In this document: one piece after another, positions 1 through 7,923 of the stretch | Numbering within the stretch: position 1 is the first letter of the stretch | Layout: each line of letters begins with the position of its first letter | DNA from: Setomelanomma holmii | Taxonomy: Eukaryota > Ascomycota > Dothideomycetes > Pleosporales > Phaeosphaeriaceae | Direction: 5' to 3' | Length of the DNA: 64,000 nt | Assembly: GCA_010015745.1 (NCBI GenBank) | Contig: ML978224.1 | Span: 62,001-126,000 of the forward strand | Program-made: the position numbers and the translations under genes | The notes under the pieces: generated by a model | The model's input: the letters and a program-made list of their open reading frames with translations, nothing else | Database searches by the model: none | Told to the model about the DNA's origin: nothing

Positions 1-198
1 GTTCGACATCGTGGACTACTACAGAGGGTGCAGTCTCGCAGCATTCGTGCGGCAATGCACACAATCGTCTTTCGAACATAGATACATCTGTGCAGCCTAG
101 TCCGGGCACATTCGCGCCAATGTGACCTTGATGTAAGTTGTGGTGTTTGTGCGTGCGACGCGAAGAACAACAAGCCTACAAACCCAGTGCCCGGCCGT

Positions 199-225
199 CC
201 GAGCCACCCGGTCGTTCGAGCCACC
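199..225 (+). repeat. Left terminal inverted repeat
   Basis: 27 bp beginning CCGAGCCACCCGG. It matches the reverse complement of 2255-2281 at 25 of 27 positions by eye, and both differences are transitions (C/T and A/G). Confidence 0.85.
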
Positions 226-270
226 CCACCTAGACGACAACCAACTTCAACAAGCGATAACTCCACCAAT

Positions 271-2145
271 ATGGGCTCAATTGAGGCTGCGTTTGCAGCT
301 ATAGAATCTCTGAGGTCTGATGAAAAGCTTAGCTATCGTCAGATTGCAATAGAGTATCACTGCAATCGTACAACGCTTGCGCAAAGACACCAGGGCCGTG
401 CAGGCTCACGCAGTATTATGGCAGAAAATCAACAGGCTCTCCACTCCCAGCAAGAGCAGGAGCTTCTACGATATATCAAACAGCTCACCGAGCGAGGCTT
501 ACCACCTACCCGAGCTATGATACGACGCTTTGCCTCAGATATCGCGAAAAGAGAGCTAGGAAAAGGCTGGGTTGATCGTTATATCAAGCGACACGAGGTT
601 GATCTCATCTCACGCTGGGCAACTGGAATTTATCGATCGCGCCACCAGGTTGACTCTCAGTCAAAGTATAGCCTCTACTTTGAACTTCTATGCAGTAAGA
701 TCAGCCAATACAATATTGAGCCTCGCCACACGTACAATATAGACGAGAAGGGCTTTATGCTAGGAGTCCTTACTCGTTCAAAGTCGGTGTTCAGCAAGAG
801 GATGTATGAGGAGGGGAAGATCAAGGCTCATATTCAGGATAGCAATCGAGAGTGGATAACGCTGCTAGCCTATATGTGCGCGGATGGATCTGCTCTCGAT
901 CCCTGCAATTATATACCAGTCAACCTCAGGCTCGCTCTAAGACTTGTGGCTTCAAGCTTTTAATCCTAATACTCATCAAGCTTTCTTTGCTGCCTCATCA
1001 TCTGGATGGACGAACAACGACATAGGCCTAGCCTAGCTCAAACGCGTGTTTGATCGCTCCACAAAGAGCAACGCTCGATTGAGCTATCGATTACTCATTC
1101 TTGATGGCCATGGATCTCATCTTACGATGGATCTCATCTTACGATGGATTTCATCGAGTACTGCAATCAGAACAGGATTCTCCTTATGGTATATCCATCT
1201 CATTCAACTCACACGCTCCAGCCGCTTGACGTTGTTATGTTTAAGCCTCTCTTATCTGCCTACTTAGGCCAGGTAACAGCCTTTATAGAGAGGTGTCAAG
1301 GGCTCACTTCTGTGAGCAAGAGAGACTTCTATCCGATGTTTATAGCTGCCTGGGAGGCTACGTTCAAGAAGGAGACTATCCTCAAGGCCTTCCAGGCGAC
1401 AGGCCTCTCACCTTTGGACCCAGAGGTGATACTCAAGAGATTCAATGCAAGGCAGCCTCAACCAGATTACTCAAGCGATAGCGACTCCTCAGCTTTAAGC
1501 GCATCTGACTGGAGGAAGATCAGGCAGCTAGTTGATCGCGCTGTAACTGATAGAGACCAGAGAAAGATCTCAAAGCTCAATCAAACGATCCACCAACTCT
1601 CAATCAGATCAGTACTTGCTGAGCATGAGAACAGGAGGCTTAAAGAGGCTCTTAACAACGAGAGGCTACGCAGGAAGCGAGGCAAGGCTCTGCCTCTAGA
1701 GCAGAGCGAGGACTATCATGGTGGAGCTGTATTCTGGTCTCCTAGGAAGGTGAAGGAAGCACGTGATCGCCTGCGGGAGCAGGAGCTAGAGGAGGAGCAA
1801 CAACAATTCCAGAAAGCCGAGAAAGCTCGTGTACGAGAGGATCAGAAGCAGGCTAAGCTTCAGGCAGCTCAACAAAGGTGTATAGCAAGGGCAGCAGCTC
1901 GCATAGCACATGAGACTGAGAGGGCTGGGAAGGCTGCTGAACAGGCCTCACGAGCAGCTGCTCGTAGGGCTCAACAACGACTTCAACAAGCTCAAAAAAC
2001 GTCTTAAAAGGGTAGGAGGCATAGCCTTAAGGCTTCTGTTAAGGCTGCTTCAAAAAAGAGAGCAGCTGCGCAGGCTCAGAGTGGTAGACCACCATCTCAG
2101 TCACGACACGGCCGAGCAATTAATCTTCCAGCTAAATATAGATAG
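271..2145 (+). pseudogene. Fot1/pogo transposase, inactivated
   Basis: Remnant of a DDE/DDD transposase that would cut and paste the surrounding element. Visible in order: an N-terminal helix-turn-helix region (from ATG at 271, MGSIEAAFAA), a CENP-B-like DNA-binding segment (GWVDRYIKRH), the first catalytic Asp in YNIDEKGF (about 742), the second in LILDGHGSHL (about 1097), the third in the LQPLD segment (about 1220), then a Lys/Arg/Gln-rich coiled coil and a C terminus ending LPAKYR. Breaks: a shift from frame 1 to frame 2 between about 885 and 937; TAA at 938-940 and TAG at 1034-1036 in the second frame; a 17-bp tandem duplication at 1110-1143 that throws the frame back; and TAA at 2005-2007, with similar sequence continuing in frame to TAG at 2143-2145. 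Each stop can be explained by one C-to-T or G-to-A change. A working copy would be needed in trans. Confidence 0.85.
1110..1143 (+). repeat. Exact 17-bp tandem duplication in the transposase
   Basis: Two perfect head-to-tail copies of ATGGATCTCATCTTACG at 1110-1126 and 1127-1143, followed by a related ATGGATTTC. Removing one copy joins the second catalytic Asp region to the downstream frame without a break, so the duplication is itself one of the inactivating lesions. Confidence 0.95.
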
Positions 2146-2254
2146 CTGTATATATTAATCAAGATCAATAGATCTTACTACAAAGAAATATCACGATAAT
2201 AGCTATTGTACGTGGCTCAATAGCCTTAAGTATAGGTGCTGTTTTGATGTTCAA

Positions 2255-2281
2255 GGTGGTTCGAACGGCCGGGTGGCTCGG
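2255..2281 (-). repeat. Right terminal inverted repeat
   Basis: Inverted partner of 199-225, ending GGGTGGCTCGG on the plus strand. It lies about 110 bp beyond the inferred transposase stop at 2143-2145. Confidence 0.85.
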
Positions 2282-3996
2282 CACCACGGTACTCGATCGT
2301 TGCTTGGCAGTATCACGTGGTTCAGTCAGCCACTCTAATCGAGAACACTTTGGCAATGATCTTGCATAACTTCCAGTATGCAGAATTTGCAATGACCCGA
2401 GATGGTCAATCTTCCTATTGTTGTGTTCACGGATATTGTGACTATCATCTGAATTAAAGACATCCTAGGGTGGTGATCCACGTACTTGTGGACCTTAGGT
2501 ATGTCAAACCATGCGTGGGAAATGATTCGCACCTCTCACCTCGAGCTGATAGCAGAGTCTGTGTCTTTCTGAAACAGCCTTCGAATGGCGGCGCACGCGA
2601 GCTCGTCGCTTGACTATGAGATGAGGTAAGCATTGATGCAGTGCATCCTCACTGGTGGTAATTTGACTCAGCAGCAATTAATCATTCATGCACTTCTGCT
2701 CTTTCGCCCAGTCTGAGGGCTCATGCGGAGTTGCATACCATGTCTCAAAGCGAGCAATACGACGCTCAACATTGGCTTATGCGCTTGCTAAGTATCAAAA
2801 GGAGAACCTCGATCATAGATCTTCTAATCACTGTTCTTCCGTATTATTGCACAGTCCTAGTTCACGGAATGAAGATTTTGAGCACAACCTATCCTGGAGA
2901 ACATCGTATGGTTCAGCTGCCAACGCCCGCGGACATGGTTGGAAAGTTGAAACAGCCTCGTTTACCGCTGCACCAACCGTCAGTGCTCCACGAAAATGAG
3001 ACTGTTTTGTCTAATATAACATCGAGCTCACTGTATCATTGCTCGTCAAGCTTCTACTCTTGCGATTGTTTCTAGACAGAGCAACGACGCCTCTGAATGG
3101 AATATGCGTGCCGTGTTGCTTTCTTGAGAACAAGGGAATTAACTCGCTTACAGCTGGCATAGATTGCTGCAGTTTCTTGCGGTTTCTGTCAAACATTCGA
3201 AGACACAAACAAGCCGTACTCGTGCTGGCTCACGTCTTTCGGTAATCTCAGCCATCTCGGAGAACCGACTCTTGTGCCTTACCCTTTGAGTACGTTCAGT
3301 CATCTTTCGCCTTATTTTAAGTTGAAGCATCAGAAAATCTTGGGTCTTGTATAGCAAAAGGCGTAGTGCATTCCAATGGCCGATCCAAACCTCTGCCAGC
3401 TATGTTAGCGGGAAGTGACTAGAAAAGATTGAATTAAGGCGGAGAGGGCTTGCGATGACCGCACGTGGGACTGTGACCTAGAATTGGGCAGGAAGGCACT
3501 CAGCCAAGGCGCTAAATCTAGCGCACCTAGGTCAATGACCTCCGAAATTCGTCAAGAGGCTGTGCTCGATATATTGGCCACCTGCATGCCGCAACCGACC
3601 GTCAGGTATACCAAACATTGCCAAAAAGTGAAATCATCTCTCGAAGTACTCGACGAGCTCGGAAAGTCGCGATATTCTACCTTGCCTCGATCAGCTTGTA
3701 AGCTGCAGGTGCGAGTTGGTAGCTAGGTACAGTTGCCTATTTACAATTTATCTACATGGCTTCAAGCCCTTGATTCTTCATTTCTGAAAGTTGAGGGTAG
3801 ATCCGGGACTGCTTCCCTTGGTTTCCTAGCCGTGATGCCCTGCATCTTGTCCCAGCATACTGGACTGGGTTCCGAAAAAAATCTTTCTGCAATGGCAGGA
3901 CGGTCACCTTGATAGCTCGACGCGTTGCGTCATTCTGGGCTATAAATTCGCTTCTGCTCTTCGCGCAGTGCCTCATCAACTCCACAATTGGCCGAG
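2282..3996. other. Gene-poor stretch, nothing recognised
   Basis: Short overlapping open frames on both strands, none longer than about 115 codons and none with a recognisable motif or convincing splice pattern. No long tandem repeat was seen. It may hold older transposon debris or the promoter of the zinc-knuckle locus. Confidence 0.5.
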
Positions 3997-4819
3997 ATGA
4001 TTCGAAGCTCAGTGTTCCAAAGCCGGCTGGAGTCGAGGACTCCTGGACCAACTGTGATCGACCAGCACGCATACGACGCCATCATGAGCTCTCCTCCAGA
4101 TTCCCGAGCATCGAGTCCAGCCAGAGAGTATTTCGCTGGTAATGGCGTGTGCATGCATTGCAACAAACAAGGCCATTGGGTGAAGGATTGCCCAGCAGTA
4201 TCATGCTATCACTGCAATAGAGTAGGCCCAGGGCACGCATGGTCACGTGGATTATCCACCAACCAATCAGCCCACTGCTTCATGTATATAAACGGACACC
4301 TCAGTCCGACACAGGACAATACAACTCACATCATATTATCATACCTGCTACCAACTACTTACAACATATCATCAAAAATTGTACCAAAAAAGCCACCGTC
4401 CAATGCTATGGCTGCAGAGATTTCGGTCACATTAAGGAAGAATGCCCGCAAAGCCTGCGGTCTAGGCAGCACCCTCAGACACACGAGCAAGTGCGAGAGA
4501 CACGGGAGGCAGCATAGAGCATGCGTCAAGAGAGCCAAACGTTACGACGAGCAGACGGGGAGTCGTCAAGGTCAAAAACAGAGGGACGGGACAGAGAATT
4601 AGCTGCTAGATTCTTTGACATCATCAGCAGTCACGGTCTTCAAGATAGTAAGTATGACCTTCTCCTTAAGACCCATATGGCAGCGAGTATATGGCCGTGA
4701 CTAACAACTGTTACGAAGAGGTCCATCTGGCTGAGTTATCACGGTTCAGTCCGGATGCAGCACGCGACCGCTTACGCAATTTCGACGCGTATCTAGAGCG
4801 ATCAATCTTGCGACGTTAA
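3997..4819 (+). pseudogene. CCHC zinc-knuckle protein, interrupted
   Basis: From ATG 3997 the frame encodes a Ser/Pro-rich start and a canonical CCHC knuckle (CMHCNKQGHWVKDC). It then begins a second knuckle, CYHCNRVG, at 4204-4227. The rest of that knuckle (HIIKNC) and a third (CYGCRDFGHIKEEC) appear in another frame from 4365. The 137 bp between them is described separately. The later frame meets TAG at 4515-4517, then runs from ATG 4521 across a probable intron (GTAAGT at about 4649, exon resuming at AGGTCC about 4720) to TAA at 4817-4819. CCHC knuckles bind single-stranded nucleic acid in CNBP/Gis2-type proteins and retroelement Gag; I cannot say which this was. It could be a live gene with an unusual intron and a short C-terminal partner gene, but one broken gene reads better. 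Confidence 0.45.
4228..4364 (+). other. 137-bp segment splitting a zinc knuckle, promoter-like motifs
   Basis: Lies between the two halves of a CCHC knuckle. It holds CACGTG (4244-4249), CCAAT (4263-4267) and TATATAAA (4285-4292) in promoter order. Its ends do not form a GT-AG intron in phase. It could be a short insertion (solo LTR or MITE-like) or a non-canonical intron. No target-site duplication was identified. Confidence 0.4.
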
Positions 4820-4899
4820 TTCGATCCGCCGTCTGTGATGTTGACTTCGTGCGCGGCGGTGACGACGATGGGAAAGAGAACTGTTGCATCAAGTCGGGC

Positions 4900-5205
4900 A
4901 TGGCACTCATTACGCACACGTCCAGACGGATAAGGCATGAGTCTGATCAGAGGCGATCAGTATACTTGGGCAATCAAGAGGTCTCATTCGCTCTGAAAAT
5001 CGCCGATGAGAAGCTCGCCAATCTCATGCTCAGCATCAATTGGGATGATTATGAACTAGGACTGATCAGACCAGACTTCCACGACCTGTATGATCGTATC
5101 GTGAGGCACGCTTGGAAGGTGCAGGTTCAGGGTACGATGGAAGGCTTCTATAAGCGGACGATTGAGGCGCTAGAAATCATGCTCGGTGCCGAACTGTCTG
5201 AATGA
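4900..5205 (+). CDS. Hypothetical protein, weakly supported
   Basis: An open frame without stops from 4735 to TGA at 5203-5205; the first in-frame ATG is at 4900 (101 residues). The C-terminal half looks protein-like: mixed charged and aromatic residues (SINWDDYELGLIRPDFHDLY) with predicted helices and no low complexity. No family was recognised. It starts just after the zinc-knuckle relic and could be a further exon or a decayed part of that gene, because the frame is open through its last exon. Confidence 0.3.
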   Translation: MALITHTSRRIRHESDQRRSVYLGNQEVSFALKIADEKLANLMLSINWDDYELGLIRPDFHDLYDRIVRHAWKVQVQGTMEGFYKRTIEALEIMLGAELSE

Positions 5206-5542
5206 GCAGAAAGTGTTCCTCCCAAGGTTGGCAGGCTGGGTTCTGCAAGGGCTCTCAGGGGCTTGAGAGAGGTTTTTATGGTACCAAATATGAGCGCTCC
5301 GCTCTTACGATAATCCCTCACAGCTCCCTGGACGACTGAAGATCTAGTGCCTTGGATCTGGGAGACTAGTCAGTTTAAAGACCTCAACGGGCGATGTGCC
5401 ACGGGCGCGGTAGCAATCTGATTTTTGTGGTTAGTTTATCATGTTCATCAAAAAGTAATTGCTGTCTCCTTGTTGCACTCCTCACCTTCTCCTCTCCAAG
5501 TTGTAATTCATTGTCACCACCTCCCGGAACTCACATTCTATC
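5206..5542. other. Upstream region of the coiled-coil gene
   Basis: 337 bp without a coding signal. The last 80 bp are pyrimidine-rich (TCCTCACCTTCTCCTCTCC), as often seen before fungal start codons. I see no clear TATA box. Confidence 0.4.
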
Positions 5543-6516
5543 ATGACCATGCCCAGCTCAAGCGATCAGGATCTTCAAGACTTGCTCAAGAAGACTCAAG
5601 AACAGCTGGCGGAGTCTCAAAATAAGCAGCGCGAAACTGAGAGCCAGCTACAGCACCTGCAGGATAGTTTCTATCAACTTTGTTTGGATTCGGGCGACGA
5701 ATCACAACAACTTCGAGATGAGCTCCAACAGGAACGTCAGATCTCCAATGGTCTCCTCGCCAGTAAGTGTGAATCTGCCTCCATTCCATCACTCGGTCAT
5801 CGTAGTACTGTGAGCGAATCTCAACTTGAGGTTGCTCCAAGAATAATCTGTCGTAGGCTCCTGTGTGCCTGAGGACATCTTTCTGTGGTCTCACCAAAAG
5901 AGAAAAAAGTGTTCGGAAGATATGCAGGCTCGAGTGATCAAAATAAGCACGCTAATCTTCACCTACAGTGTTCGATCTTCGCACGCTATTCAGCAACCAC
6001 CAGACTGCCGCCGCCACACAAACCATGGACCGATATTCAGATTACATAACCGACCGCTTCGAAGGGCCACTAAGTATCGAAGAAGTCGTCACAGGTGTCT
6101 GTGAAGATATACAACACATCAGGAATCGAGAAGGGCGGCAAGAATCTCTTCGATGGAGGTACTGCGCTGCCATGGCCCTCATGCTCCACTGCACCAACGC
6201 ACTACTAGTGACTCTGCGACAACAAAGTATCGGCACCATTCCTGGCCCCGGGAGAAACATCACGCTGATGCAAGAAACCCTCATCCTTGCCTTAGACTAT
6301 GCGGATATCCTGCTAGCACGCATTTTGGACGAAATTGTGCTTCATCGAGGTCGTGAAAGTCTGGCTCAAGGGGCCTATCTTTTCGTCCAGGCAATCGCGG
6401 ACATGCGTTCGGAGTATTACCTGCAAGACTGGTATTTGGTGACGACTGTGCGTCTCGTTCGGTATGGTTTATTCAGTCCTCCGGACTGGCTACTTGGGCA
6501 GGACAGTGAGGCCTGA
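5543..6516 (+). CDS. Two-exon protein with N-terminal coiled coil
   Basis: Exon 1 is 5543-5762 and exon 2 is 5969-6516. The intron has a GTAAGT donor and a CCTACAG acceptor, and the phase is exact (A|TG), giving 255 residues. Residues about 8-70 form a Gln/Glu-rich heptad-like coiled coil (LLKKTQEQLAESQNKQRETE). The second exon is globular and helical, with several hydrophobic stretches (AAMALMLHCTNALL, LILALDYADILLARIL) that look like helical-bundle cores rather than membrane spans. No family or catalytic motif was recognised. A second ATG at 5549 could also serve. Neighbours are unrelated. The coding status is fairly secure from the splice phase and composition; the function is unknown. Confidence 0.65.
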
Positions 6517-6801
6517 ACGTACTCAGCAGAGGCTACAATTGCACCCAACCAGAGACAAAATGTGTTGAGGATATACAAGCTTATGATTCATCAAGAAATT
6601 GAGGATGATTAGGAGCACGGAATTTAAAGGTACTTGTTACATCGCGCATCCCTTCAATCCTAGGCGCAAGCGCGTGACCTCGTGCGATCAAGCAAGCCAG
6701 CATCACCACGCACAAAGTCCAAACCGCTTCCCTTTCAGATTCTCTTAGTATATAGATCTGGTGAATGCATTCCATTTCAGAAGCATATTCCCGACCCATC
6801 A

Positions 6802-7133
6802 ATGCAACCTCGAACAGCAGTGTCTTCCTCATACGATGCCTACCTCGTTATCCGCGAAAGCCACCACGGCCCGCACACTTTCCTCAGCCTGGCCAATGTC
6901 AATATCATAAACGCTGTCTGCGTCTTCATACGCCTGAAGCCGCCTCAGCGTATCTCGATAACCGGAAGGCGCTTAGTGAGAACCCCGCGGGTGAACTGAC
7001 CAAAGAGTTCTTCGAGCAATTGCAGGGACTTGGAGATCGCCAGAAGCGCTGGAGGGTTGTTCAGGTCCCTGGGCTTGTTGCGCCGGGCTTGCATATTTCT
7101 GATGAAAATGGGACGCTGATGCAGACTTTGTAA
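6802..7133 (+). pseudogene. Small protein, diverged paralogue of the next gene, frame broken
   Basis: ATG 6802 opens a frame (MQPRTAVSSSYDAYLVIRES) that fades near 6937. Protein-like sequence then continues in another frame (AYLDNRKALSENPAGELTKE) to TAA at 7131-7133. One missing base near 6937 would join them. The joined product resembles the protein at 7355-7765 along its length: SSYDAYLVIR against SYAYMICR, AYLDNRK against VYLGEYK, VQVPG...PGLHISDENG against VQSPH...PGVVLYDKHG, and after the stop VKKVDFGDL against VESVRFGDG. The stop therefore also looks premature. Alternatives are an unrecognised intron (a GTAAGT lies across the stop) or an assembly indel. Confidence 0.4.
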
Positions 7134-7354
7134 GTGAAGAAGGTCGACTTTGGGGATCTGTAGGTCCTTCTCGTCCTTTCCTGCGAGCACCGAATCGTGA
7201 CGAACTCGAATGGAAAGGCTTAGAACTTGAGCGAGCAGGTCAGCAGATTCAAGCTTGACATGTCGCTCAATTTGTCACCGCCCATCGCAAACAGTCCTTT
7301 CACACAACACTGGCTCATCTCTGAGCCACACATCTGCACGCATATCAACAACTA

Positions 7355-7765
7355 ATGTCTCCACCAAGCTACGCCTACATGATCTGCCGTCTGACCTACC
7401 ATGCAGACAATCCCTACAGCCCCAACAGCCCCAACAGCCCCATCTATCGACCTGATATCGATCTCATCTTCCATACGCTCCAGAACGTTCAAGTCTATCT
7501 CGGTGAGTACAAATCGCACGGTGTAGAGTGGGGACGGACGTACAAGGATGTGCAGTCTCCACACGAGCCTGCAATGCCGGGAGTGGTGTTATATGACAAG
7601 CACGGAATGATTGTAGAGTGCGTATTTGTAGAAAGTGTGAGGTTTGGGGATGGCATGGATGGGATGGTACGGAGGGAGTGGTGGAATGAGGATGAGGATG
7701 AGGATGCGGAGGATGAGATTGAGGAGGATAAGGATGGCGAGGATGCGGATGAGATGCCGATGTGA
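7355..7765 (+). CDS. Hypothetical protein with acidic tail
   Basis: A single-exon frame of 136 residues from ATG 7355. The N terminus is MSPPSYAYMICRLTYH. A short Asn-Ser-Pro repeat follows (about residues 23-30), encoded by a 9-bp CCCCAACAG-type repeat. Then comes a compact beta-rich stretch (PGVVLYDKHGMIVECVFVESVRFGDG). The last 30 residues are almost all Asp/Glu, from GAGGATGAGGATGAGGATGC-type repeats. The unit upstream at 6802-7133 is a decayed relative, so this is probably one copy of a lineage-specific duplicated family. It ends about 160 bp before the convergent 3' end of mrh4. No domain was recognised. Confidence 0.5.
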   Translation: MSPPSYAYMICRLTYHADNPYSPNSPNSPIYRPDIDLIFHTLQNVQVYLGEYKSHGVEWGRTYKDVQSPHEPAMPGVVLYDKHGMIVECVFVESVRFGDGMDGMVRREWWNEDEDEDAEDEIEEDKDGEDADEMPM

Positions 7766-7923
7766 GAGCGAGCTTCAGGTGAAAGAGAGGATATTGTACA
7801 TTCTATACAACCCGTCATTATCGTCAACGCCTTGCAATGCGCGCTACCAACAAATCCAACTTCGGATATACACAGCTTTTTGTACAAATGCGCTCGATGC
7901 GCATCTTCCGTGCCCGCACTCTT

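Larger units (their letters stand above)
199..2281 (+). mobile_element. Degenerate Fot1/pogo DNA transposon
   Basis: A Tc1/mariner-superfamily element of the fungal Fot1/pogo group, bounded here by imperfect inverted repeats at 199-225 and 2255-2281 and holding one transposase relic on the plus strand. The length (about 2.1 kb) and the single-gene layout fit the family. Fot1 elements usually insert at TA. I could not resolve a clean TA duplication; similarity between the two ends may continue outward on both sides (for example AGT-type ends near 186 and 2293), so the true termini may lie 10-15 bp further out. The copy is dead: the transposase has stops, a frameshift and a duplication. It carries no passenger gene. 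Confidence 0.85.
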
